Shown: one piece after another, positions 1 through 6,060 of the stretch | How the letters are laid out: each line of letters starts with the position of its first letter | How positions within the stretch are numbered: position 1 is the stretch's first letter | Origin: Bacteroidaceae bacterium | GTDB lineage: Bacteria > Bacteroidota > Bacteroidia > Bacteroidales > Bacteroidaceae | Assembly (NCBI GenBank): GCA_900765575.1 | Contig: CAAFRW010000063.1 | Coordinates: forward strand, 1-18,662 | Reading direction: 5' to 3' | Length of the DNA: 18,662 bases | Made by a program: the position numbers and the translations under genes | The notes under the pieces: generated by a model | What the model was told of the DNA's origin: nothing | Database searches by the model: none | The model's input: only the letters and a program-made list of their open reading frames with translations

Positions 1-1135
1 CCTATTCCTTTATATTATATTTGAAGGAACTTTTGTGCTGGGAGATTATCCGATGCAAGGTATAGAATTTCTGGTAGATAAACTGGGAAGTCTGGTCCGC
101 ACCGGTATGGCCGAAGGACCGCTGAAGGATATGTTAGTCGATGGTATTATAGGAGGTGTAGGAGGTGTGATTGTTTTCCTTCCTAACATTCTGCTGCTCT
201 ATTTCTTTATTTCCATTATGGAAGATTCGGGGTATATGGCACGTGCCGCCTTCATTATGGATAAAATAATGCATAAGATGGGACTTCACGGCAAATCTTT
301 TATTCCGCTCATCATGGGCTTCGGTTGTAATGTTCCAGCTATTATGGCATCCCGTACAATAGAGAACCGGAAAAGCCGTTTGATTACAATGCTTATCAAT
401 CCGTTAATGTCATGTAGTGCCCGGTTACCTATCTATCTAGTGCTGATTGGCGCTTTTTTCCCGAACAATGCCAGTTTGGTGTTGCTATGTATTTATGCAA
501 CGGGCATTCTTCTGGCCGTTTTGATGGCGCGCATATTCAGTAAAGTATTGGTGAAAGGAGACGACACACCGTTTGTGATGGAACTTCCCCCCTATCGTAT
601 GCCGACAGCTAAAGCTATCTTGCGCCATACTTGGGAAAAGGGAGAACAATATTTGAAAAAAATGGGAGGCATCATTATGATTGCATCCATCATTATCTGG
701 TTCTTAGGATATTATCCGAACCACGATTCATACAGTTCTGTAGCTGAACAACAGGAAAATTCTTATATTGGACAGATAGGTCAGGCTATAGAGGCTGTTA
801 TTGAGCCACTTGGTTTCGATTGGAAACTGGGAATAGGACTTATCTCCGGAGCCGGTGCAAAGGAATTGGTAGTCAGCACACTGGGAGTTCTCTATACCAA
901 TGACGGAGATATTGAAAACGTGAACCTTTCCGACCGTATTCCCATCACGCCGTTAATCGCCATTTGCTATATGCTATTTGTACTGATATATTTTCCATGC
1001 ATAGCCACCCTTGCCGCTATCAAACAAGAATCCGGACATTGGCGGTGGGCCTTATTTGCCGCTATATATACCACCGGCTTAGCTTGGATTGTTGCGTTTG
1101 CAGTATACCAAATAGGAAATCTGATAATTGGATAA
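1..1135 (+). CDS. feoB: Ferrous iron transporter FeoB, C-terminal part (5' truncated)
   Basis: This is the membrane part of FeoB, the GTP-driven Fe(II) importer of the inner membrane. The frame is already open at base 2 and no start is seen; a GTG near base 35 is internal. About 377 residues are visible, so the G-domain and first membrane segments lie outside the window. Visible FeoB hallmarks are the first gate motif (GFGCNVPAIMASRT, about 313-355), the following MSCSARLPIY segment, the sequence GAGAKELVVSTLGVLY near 850-897, and a second gate-like segment YFPCIATLAAI near 990-1022. The conserved Cys residues of both gates are intact. Many hydrophobic helices separate these motifs. A small Cys-rich membrane peptide follows after 36 nt and is probably cotranscribed. 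Regulation, probably iron-dependent, cannot be judged because the promoter is outside. Confidence 0.96.
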   Translation, partial: LFLYIIFEGTFVLGDYPMQGIEFLVDKLGSLVRTGMAEGPLKDMLVDGIIGGVGGVIVFLPNILLLYFFISIMEDSGYMARAAFIMDKIMHKMGLHGKSFIPLIMGFGCNVPAIMASRTIENRKSRLITMLINPLMSCSARLPIYLVLIGAFFPNNASLVLLCIYATGILLAVLMARIFSKVLVKGDDTPFVMELPPYRMPTAKAILRHTWEKGEQYLKKMGGIIMIASIIIWFLGYYPNHDSYSSVAEQQENSYIGQIGQAIEAVIEPLGFDWKLGIGLISGAGAKELVVSTLGVLYTNDGDIENVNLSDRIPITPLIAICYMLFVLIYFPCIATLAAIKQESGHWRWALFAAIYTTGLAWIVAFAVYQIGNLIIG

Positions 1136-1171
1136 ACAAAAAACTTTTTCGAACATTTATATAAAAAAGAA

Positions 1172-1384
1172 ATGGGAATCCAGGAAATTATTACATACGT
1201 CATTCTTTTAGTCTGCATCCTATGGGTGGGGAGACGTATCTATCACTCTTTCAAAGGAGTAAAAGATAGTGATAATCCTTGCGCCCACTGTGCAAGCGGC
1301 TGTGATTTGAAACGTATGATGGAGGAGAAGCAACAACAATGCAAAGATAAATCGAAGAAAAAGAAAAAAAGTTGCTGTGGATAG
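1172..1384 (+). CDS. FeoB-associated Cys-rich membrane peptide (70 aa)
   Basis: This small protein has one N-terminal membrane helix (about residues 5-22) and a short cytoplasmic or periplasmic tail with Cys pairs (CAHCASGC near 37-44, a single Cys near 57, CC near the end) and a Lys-rich stretch just before the C-terminus. That layout matches the FeoB-associated Cys-rich membrane protein family, which is found next to feoB in many anaerobes. The sequence shows possible metal-binding Cys residues; a role in helping Fe(II) transport is inferred from family and position only. It starts 36 nt after the feoB stop, preceded by A-rich sequence rather than a clear Shine-Dalgarno. No terminator is visible after it, and a tRNA promoter starts directly at its stop codon. 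Confidence 0.85.
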   Translation: MGIQEIITYVILLVCILWVGRRIYHSFKGVKDSDNPCAHCASGCDLKRMMEEKQQQCKDKSKKKKKSCCG

Positions 1385-1414
1385 TTGGAAAATTAAAATA
1401 TTGTTTTACCTTTG
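1385..1414 (+). promoter_or_regulatory. Bacteroides-type promoter of the tRNA-Cys/tRNA-Ser unit
   Basis: TTGG at 1385-1388 and TACCTTTG at 1407-1414, about 18-19 nt apart, match the Bacteroides -33/-7 consensus (TTTG / TAnnTTTG). The expected start point is near 1420, about 15 nt before tRNA-Cys. Confidence 0.75.
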
Positions 1415-1435
1415 CACCCGCAATCACGAAAACAA

Positions 1436-1506
1436 GGTACCTTGACCGAGTGGCTAGGTAGCGGTCTGCAAAACCGTCTACGGCAGTTCGAATCTGCCAG
1501 GTACCT
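1436..1506 (+). tRNA. tRNA-Cys (anticodon GCA)
   Basis: The cloverleaf folds cleanly. The acceptor GGTACCT (1436-1442) pairs perfectly with AGGTACC (1499-1505). The anticodon loop CTGCAAA gives GCA at 1468-1470. The T-arm is CGGCAGTTCGAATCTGCC-like. The discriminator base is T (1506), as expected for tRNA-Cys. CCA is not encoded. It is first of two tRNAs, 18 nt before tRNA-Ser, and both probably come from the promoter at 1385-1414. Confidence 0.96.
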
Positions 1507-1524
1507 CTTCCGAATTGGAGGATT

Positions 1525-1611
1525 GGAAGTTTGGGTGAGTGGCTGAAACCAGCAGTTTGCTAAACTGCCGTACGGGTAACTGTACCGGGGGTTCGAATCC
1601 CCCAGCTTCCG
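1525..1611 (+). tRNA. tRNA-Ser (anticodon GCT)
   Basis: This is a class II tRNA with a long variable arm. The acceptor GGAAGTT (1525-1531) pairs with AGCTTCC (1604-1610). The anticodon loop TTGCTAA gives GCT at 1559-1561 (reads AGC/AGT). The variable arm covers about 1569-1586 and the T-arm GGGGGTTCGAATCCCCC follows. Discriminator G1611; CCA is not encoded. It shares a transcription unit with the preceding tRNA-Cys. Confidence 0.96.
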
Positions 1612-1650
1612 CTAAATACTAAACAAAAGAAAATCGTGAAAGAAAGAAAA

Positions 1651-1681
1651 ACCTGCAAATCGTTGATTTGCAGGTTTTTTT
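1651..1681 (+). terminator. Rho-independent terminator of the tRNA unit
   Basis: A perfect 11-bp stem (ACCTGCAAATC at 1651-1661 with GATTTGCAGGT at 1665-1675), a 3-nt loop and a T7 run. It ends the feoB-side/tRNA transcript. Confidence 0.9.
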
Positions 1682-1733
1682 ATTGTTTTGAATAGCTGAA
1701 ATAAAATAGGTTGAAGATACAGAATAAGCAATG

Positions 1734-1786
1734 AATCGTTACTAAATCGTTACCTTTTTATAGAAACCGGAAATCGGTAACGATTT
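1734..1786. repeat. Three copies of AATCGTTAC (two direct, one inverted)
   Basis: AATCGTTAC occurs at 1734-1742 and 1745-1753, an 11-bp period, and inverted (GTAACGATT) at 1777-1785. The second and third copies form an 11-bp inverted repeat (AAATCGTTACC 1744-1754 / GGTAACGATTT 1776-1786). It lies between two terminators, where no gene is visible. Function unknown. Confidence 0.6.
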
Positions 1787-1801
1787 GCTTAAAGAAATGT
1801 C

Positions 1802-1850
1802 AAAATAAAAGTAGCGATGACGCAATTTAAATCTTGCACATCATCGCTAC
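1802..1850 (-). terminator. Rho-independent terminator of kbl
   Basis: Read on the minus strand, GTAGCGATGA (1850-1841) pairs with TCATCGCTAC (1820-1811). An inner TGCAA/TTGCG stem extends the hairpin past a 2-nt bulge. A T-rich tail (TTTTATTTT) follows at 1810-1802. It sits 37 nt after the kbl stop. Confidence 0.85.
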
Positions 1851-1886
1851 CCTTTATATCCTTAAGGCACTGAAGCTGATATACGG

Positions 1887-3077
1887 CTATTTTATTACAC
1901 CCAACTCCTTACCTACCTTTATAAAAGCCGCAATGGCTTTATCCAAATGAGCCTGCTCATGTCCGGCTGACAATTGTACGCGAATACGTGCCTGTCCTTT
2001 TGGTACAACCGGATAGTAGAAACCGGTTACATAAATACCCTCTTCCTGCATCTTAGCAGCAAAATCCTGAGATAGTTTAGCATCATAAAGCATTACGGCA
2101 CAAATAGCGCTCTGAGTCGGTTTTATATCGAAACCGGCTGCCAGCATTTTATCGCGGAAATAATTCACGTTATCTACCAACTTGGTATGCAACGCGTCAC
2201 TTTCCTTCAACATCTTGAACATTTCCAAACTGGCACCCACAATAGCCGGAGCCACAGAATTAGAGAACAAATAAGGACGAGAACGCTGACGCAACATATC
2301 AATAATCTCTTTCCGTCCGGTAGTAAATCCACCCATTGCACCACCGAATGCTTTACCCAATGTTCCGGTGAAAATATCGATACGGCCATAAACACCATAT
2401 TGTTCGGCTACGCCACGACCTGTAGGGCCTACCACTCCAGCCGAATGGGATTCGTCGACCATTACCAACGCATCATACTTTTCGGCCAAATCGCAAATCT
2501 TATCCAGCGGAGCCACATTTCCATCCATCGAAAATACACCATCCGTAGCAATAATCCGATAACGCTGTGCCTGAGCCTCTTGCAGACAACGTTCCAAATC
2601 GGCCATATCGGCATTGGCATAGCGATAACGCTTTGCCTTGCACAAACGCACACCATCAATAATAGAAGCATGATTCAATGCATCTGAAATAATAGCATCT
2701 TCTTCTGTAAACAAGGGCTCAAACAGGCCACCGTTCGCATCGAAACAAGCTGCATAAAGTATGGTATCTTCTGTTTTAAAGTAATCGGAAACAGCTGCTT
2801 CCAACTGCTTATGCAAATCTTGGGTACCACAGATAAAGCGCACGGACGACATGCCGAAACCATGTGTATCCATCGCTTCCTTCGCCGCTTTAATTAAACG
2901 GGCATTGTTGGATAAGCCCAGATAATTGTTGGCACAGAAATTTAAAACCTCTTCTCCGCCATTCACTTTAATGTCCGCCCGTTGAGGAGTGGTTATTATA
3001 CGCTCGTTTTTATACAATCCGGCAGCTTCGATACCGGCCAGTTCCTGCGTAAGAAACTCTTTCATTTTACCATACAT
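1887..3077 (-). CDS. kbl: 2-amino-3-ketobutyrate CoA ligase (glycine C-acetyltransferase)
   Basis: This is a PLP enzyme of the alpha-oxoamine synthase family, 396 aa, the usual length for Kbl. It cleaves 2-amino-3-ketobutyrate with CoA to glycine and acetyl-CoA, the second step of threonine breakdown. Visible features are the N-terminal YGKMKEFLTQEL start typical of Kbl, the NFCANNYLGLS segment near 46-56, the cofactor-stacking His in DALNHASIIDG (about H136), VDESHSAG (about 207-214) whose Asp contacts the pyridine nitrogen, and the Schiff-base Lys in FTGTLGKAFGG (about K242). The ATG start gives the family-typical N-terminus. The divergent neighbour encodes the threonine dehydrogenase that makes its substrate, which separates it from BioF or HemA-like relatives. 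A strong hairpin terminator follows. Confidence 0.96.
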   Translation of the reverse strand: MYGKMKEFLTQELAGIEAAGLYKNERIITTPQRADIKVNGGEEVLNFCANNYLGLSNNARLIKAAKEAMDTHGFGMSSVRFICGTQDLHKQLEAAVSDYFKTEDTILYAACFDANGGLFEPLFTEEDAIISDALNHASIIDGVRLCKAKRYRYANADMADLERCLQEAQAQRYRIIATDGVFSMDGNVAPLDKICDLAEKYDALVMVDESHSAGVVGPTGRGVAEQYGVYGRIDIFTGTLGKAFGGAMGGFTTGRKEIIDMLRQRSRPYLFSNSVAPAIVGASLEMFKMLKESDALHTKLVDNVNYFRDKMLAAGFDIKPTQSAICAVMLYDAKLSQDFAAKMQEEGIYVTGFYYPVVPKGQARIRVQLSAGHEQAHLDKAIAAFIKVGKELGVIK

Positions 3078-3174
3078 AGCTTTGTTTTTTAGGTATATAG
3101 TTTAAGTTCTAAATAGGTCTCACTTGACAAAGTTCTTATTTTTTTTCGAATTTCGGTAAAAAACTAAGGAAAAG

Positions 3175-3208
3175 TTTGGTAAATTATAGTCTTTTCTACC
3201 TATCTTTG
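3175..3208 (+). promoter_or_regulatory. Bacteroides-type promoter of the threonine dehydrogenase gene
   Basis: TTTG at 3175-3178 and TATCTTTG at 3201-3208 match the Bacteroides -33/-7 elements, with a slightly long 22-nt spacer. The expected start is near 3215, leaving a leader of about 28 nt. No equally good match was found for the divergent kbl. Confidence 0.65.
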
Positions 3209-3242
3209 TTATCAAAAAGAAACCTTAATCAAATAACTGACT

Positions 3243-4196
3243 ATGAAAAATGTATTAATCATTGGCTCCACCGGTCAAATCGGCTCGGAACTGACTATGA
3301 AATTACGCAGTATTTATCATGGCAACATTGTAGCGGGCTACATTCCCGGTGCCGAACCGAAAGGAGAACTAAAAGAATCGGGACCTTCTGCCGTAGTAGA
3401 TATTACAAATCAGCAACAAATATCCGAAGTCGTATCCAAATATGAAATCGATACGATTTACAATCTGGCAGCCTTATTATCGGCCGTAGCCGAAACGAAA
3501 CCACAACTTGCCTGGAAGATAGGCGCCGACGGTTTGTTTAACGTGCTGGAAGTAGCACGCGAAAAACATTGTGCCGTGTTTACTCCCAGCTCCATCGGTG
3601 TGTTCGGCGATACAACTCCCAAGGACAAGACTCCGCAAGATACTATCCGGAATCCGCGCACCATGTATGGTGTTACCAAAGTTTCGGGCGAATTGCTAAG
3701 TGATTATTACCATCTGCGTTTTGGAGTAGATACTCGTTCGGTACGCTTTCCCGGACTGATTTCGTATGTAACGCCTCCGGGTGGAGGTACAACGGATTAT
3801 GCCGTAGAGATATATTATGCTGCGGTGAAAGGTGAAAAATTCGAATGTCCTATTGCCGCCAACACTTTTATGGATATGATGTATATGCCTGATGCCCTAC
3901 GGGCGGCTATCGAAATTATGGAAGCGAATCCGGATAAATTTGTTCATCGCAATTCGTTCAACATCGCCTCTATGAGTTTCGACCCGGAGATTATATATCA
4001 TCAGATAAAGAAATATGTACCCGATTTCCAGATGGAATATAAAGTAGACCCGTTGCGCCAGGCTATAGCCGAATCATGGCCCAATTCGCTCGACGATACC
4101 TGTGCCCGCGAAGAATGGGGATGGAAACCGGAATATAATCTGGATGCCATGACTCAGGATATGCTTTCCAAATTAAAAGCTCGGTTTAATAAATAA
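3243..4196 (+). CDS. L-threonine 3-dehydrogenase, SDR (epimerase-like) type
   Basis: This NAD-dependent epimerase/dehydratase-family protein (317 aa) very likely oxidises L-threonine to 2-amino-3-ketobutyrate. The N-terminal Rossmann motif is IIGSTGQIGSE (G8, G11, G14). Then come YNLAALLSA near 73-81, the PSSIGVFG segment with the catalytic Ser near 116-117, and the catalytic pair in MYGVTKVSGE (Y142, K146). The substrate-loop sequence RFPGLISY followed by PGGGTTDYAVEIY is characteristic of the short-chain threonine dehydrogenases rather than sugar epimerases. The divergent partner kbl consumes the product, and this context strongly supports the function. It is unrelated to the zinc-dependent Tdh of E. 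coli, so I leave the symbol empty. A strong terminator follows at 4275-4322. Confidence 0.9.
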   Translation: MKNVLIIGSTGQIGSELTMKLRSIYHGNIVAGYIPGAEPKGELKESGPSAVVDITNQQQISEVVSKYEIDTIYNLAALLSAVAETKPQLAWKIGADGLFNVLEVAREKHCAVFTPSSIGVFGDTTPKDKTPQDTIRNPRTMYGVTKVSGELLSDYYHLRFGVDTRSVRFPGLISYVTPPGGGTTDYAVEIYYAAVKGEKFECPIAANTFMDMMYMPDALRAAIEIMEANPDKFVHRNSFNIASMSFDPEIIYHQIKKYVPDFQMEYKVDPLRQAIAESWPNSLDDTCAREEWGWKPEYNLDAMTQDMLSKLKARFNK

Positions 4197-4274
4197 TTGC
4201 TTCTTTCGAGTATGAAAGGGTGTCAAAACCAATACACTCACTCAGGAAAACAATAGATTGCCGTAAACAAGTAT

Positions 4275-4322
4275 AAAAGAACCCTGTCAAACTCTTTTTT
4301 TGAGTGGCGACAGGGTTCTTTT
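4275..4322 (+). terminator. Terminator of the threonine dehydrogenase gene
   Basis: A perfect 14-bp inverted repeat (AAAAGAACCCTGTC 4275-4288 / GACAGGGTTCTTTT 4309-4322) with a nested ACTC/GAGT stem in the loop. It ends in a T run, and an A run on the other side makes it potentially bidirectional. Confidence 0.88.
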
Positions 4323-4463
4323 CATTGCAAAAAATCGTCAGGTTGCAGATTCAAAATTTTCCGTTACTCGAATTAAGCTTTAACATCTTCCGACTCTTCT
4401 ACCTCTCTCTATTAAATTAAAAAACTTTACATGGTTTACACTGTAATTTTGGCTCGCTATAAG

Positions 4464-4499
4464 CGCACGTTCATTATTGCCGAAATGAACGTGCGTTTT
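4464..4499 (+). terminator. Hairpin with short T run (possible terminator or attenuator)
   Basis: CGCACGTTCATT (4464-4475) pairs perfectly with AATGAACGTGCG (4484-4495) across an 8-nt loop, followed by TTTT. No gene lies just upstream, so it could end a leader transcript. Both arms carry ACGTTCAT/ATGAACGT, the half-site of the palindromes just downstream, so it could equally be a third operator-like site. Confidence 0.5.
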
Positions 4500-4504
4500 A
4501 TATG

Positions 4505-4541
4505 AAACGAACGTTCGTTTAGTGACTAATGAACGTTCATT
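4505..4541. promoter_or_regulatory. Two tandem palindromes with core GAACGTTC (operator candidates)
   Basis: AAACGAACGTTCGTTT (4505-4520) is a perfect 16-bp palindrome and AATGAACGTTCATT (4528-4541) a perfect 14-bp one. They share the central GAACGTTC, and their centres are 22 bp apart, about two helical turns. That spacing is expected when two dimers of a repressor bind one face of DNA. No regulator gene is next to them; the nearest downstream gene on this strand is kdgK, 330 bp away. Confidence 0.55.
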
Positions 4542-4870
4542 TATAAAAAGAGCACATAAAGCCTTATTTTATTGTATATGCATTCTTTTTTAGAATGGTA
4601 AACGATTTTCACATAACCAAGAAATATATCAGATACTTAATTTTTATATCTTACAGATTACATTTTTCAAACGGAAGAAGCTTTTCTGAGACATATTTCT
4701 TTTTACATTATAGAGGAATTTTTTATTCCAAACTCTTAAATAAACAGCCCCTTCACTACTTCCCATCAAGTTGGATACGAAGGCTAAATTTCTATAATAG
4801 ATATATTTACATGGAAATTTAATTGTATATTCGTTCCAGAATTGGAAGATTAATTAAAATAGGTAGAGTT

Positions 4871-5938
4871 ATGAATAAGGAATCGGTTAGAAAAGACAAA
4901 AAGAAAGTAGTTACCTTTGGAGAAGTTATGTTGAGGCTTACCGCTCCGCATGTCCGTCGTTTTTCACAAGCCAACGAATTCATCGCAACCTACGGAGGAA
5001 GCGAGGCAAATGTAGCCGTATCATTAGCGAACCTCGGCATTCCCACCGAATTTGTGACCCGCCTGCCCGACAATGCCATGGCTCGCGCTTGCGTAGATAC
5101 GCTTCGTGCCTACGGACTGGGAACAGAAGGCATTGTATATGGCGGAAAACGGATGGGTATTTACTTTTTAGAAAGTGGTGCTGCCTTCCGAAGTTCGAAT
5201 GTTGTATACGACCGCGAAGACTCTGCTTTCACCACCCTGCATCCGGGAATGATTGATTGGGAAACCATCTTTGCTGATGCCGGCTGGTTTCATTGGTCGG
5301 GCATTGCCGCTGCCCTATCGCAAGAGGGGGCCGATGTTTGCCTGGAAGCTTTAGAAACGGCCAACCGCATGGGACTGACTATCTCTTGCGACCTGAACTT
5401 CCGCAAAAAGCTTTGGAATTACGGACGTACCGCTTTCGATATCATGCAGCCATTGGTACAATATAGCGATGTTATATTTGGCGCAGCATCCGAATACGAG
5501 GAAATGCTCCACCTCTCTCCGGCAGAATTTAATGCTACGGATTCTTCCTATCAGCTGGACTTGCCTGCATTCAATAGCTTCGGAGAGAAAGTCACTCAAC
5601 TCGTTCCACGCTGCAGGAAAGCATTTCTTGAATTGCGCAATACGGTTACCGCCAACCATAATGTGTTGGCCGCAGTCCTCTATTCGGACGGGTCACTGAA
5701 ACATACAGGCATTTACGACATCGTGAACGAGGTAGACCGTGTAGGTACGGGAGATGCATTTGTTGCCGGAATGATATATGGTTTATTAACTTATCCTGAT
5801 GACGACCAAAAAGCACTGGAGTTTGCACTGGCCGCTTCTGCTCTTAAAAATACAGTATACGGTGATTTCAACTTAGTTACGGAAGAAGAGATAGAAAGCT
5901 TGATGAATGGAAATTCATCGGGAAGAATAGTGAGATAG
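4871..5938 (+). CDS. kdgK: PfkB-family sugar kinase, probable 2-dehydro-3-deoxygluconokinase
   Basis: This ribokinase/PfkB-family kinase (355 aa) probably phosphorylates 2-keto-3-deoxygluconate in uronate and pectin breakdown. The N-terminal strand KKVVTFGEVMLRL is followed by the substrate-binding signature YGGSEANVAVSLANLG (about 41-56). An internal FHWSGIAAALS segment, CDLNFRKKLWNY, and the C-terminal PfkB signature DRVGTGDAFVAGMIYGLL with catalytic Asp (about D295) complete the fold. The FGEVMLRL start, the GGSEAN motif and the DLNFRKKLW stretch fit the KdgK group best; other sugar acids or ketoses are possible. The start is the ATG at 4871; a TTG 48 nt upstream would add an unlike-family Arg/Ile-rich extension. 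No KDPG aldolase gene follows. It converges on fbp, with a large inverted repeat between. Confidence 0.82.
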   Translation: MNKESVRKDKKKVVTFGEVMLRLTAPHVRRFSQANEFIATYGGSEANVAVSLANLGIPTEFVTRLPDNAMARACVDTLRAYGLGTEGIVYGGKRMGIYFLESGAAFRSSNVVYDREDSAFTTLHPGMIDWETIFADAGWFHWSGIAAALSQEGADVCLEALETANRMGLTISCDLNFRKKLWNYGRTAFDIMQPLVQYSDVIFGAASEYEEMLHLSPAEFNATDSSYQLDLPAFNSFGEKVTQLVPRCRKAFLELRNTVTANHNVLAAVLYSDGSLKHTGIYDIVNEVDRVGTGDAFVAGMIYGLLTYPDDDQKALEFALAASALKNTVYGDFNLVTEEEIESLMNGNSSGRIVR

Positions 5939-5977
5939 TCCGCTCTAATCCTAAATAAGACAGCTATCTTAATACGC

Positions 5978-6042
5978 CTCGCCACATAGTTAGTTATTTC
6001 CATAACATGGTTAGTTATTCAAATAACTAACTATGCGGCGAG
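5978..6042. terminator. 22-nt inverted repeat between convergent kdgK and fbp
   Basis: The arms at 5978-5999 and 6021-6042 are complementary at 21 of 22 positions (one A/C mismatch), with a 21-nt loop. It lies between two converging genes and probably ends both transcripts, although neither side has a long T run. The loop repeats the arm sequence (CATAGTTAGTTATTT versus CATGGTTAGTTATT), so an alternative, shorter hairpin is possible. Confidence 0.65.
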
Positions 6043-6060
6043 CGGTAACTCTTATAGTTA

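Larger units (their letters stand above)
4197..4870. other. Long AT-rich intergenic region before kdgK
   Basis: These 674 bases hold no convincing gene. In order they contain the threonine dehydrogenase terminator (4275-4322), a plain AT-rich stretch, a 12-bp hairpin with a short T run (4464-4499), two perfect palindromes with the core GAACGTTC (4505-4541), a small hairpin CATTCT/AGAATG (4581-4597), and about 270 bases of very AT-rich DNA before the kdgK start. An open frame at 4595-4822 encodes a low-complexity Phe/Tyr/Ile/Lys-rich peptide with no recognisable motif; I do not call it. Confidence 0.6.

Noticed and set aside
2187..2687. 166-codon open frame opposite kbl
   Set aside because: Antisense to a well-supported PLP enzyme, with no motif of its own.
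3078..3174. Promoter for kbl
   Set aside because: The best minus-strand match is GAACTTTG, which breaks the TA of the -7 box, and no good -33 element lies upstream of it.
4595..4822. 75-codon open frame in the kdgK leader
   Set aside because: The peptide is Phe/Tyr/Ile/Lys-rich as expected from translated AT-rich DNA, has no motif, no ribosome site, and its ATG lies within a small hairpin.
4823..4870. Upstream TTG start extending the kdgK-like protein by 16 residues
   Set aside because: TTG is a rare start and the extension is not family-like; the ATG at 4871 gives the expected length and N-terminus.
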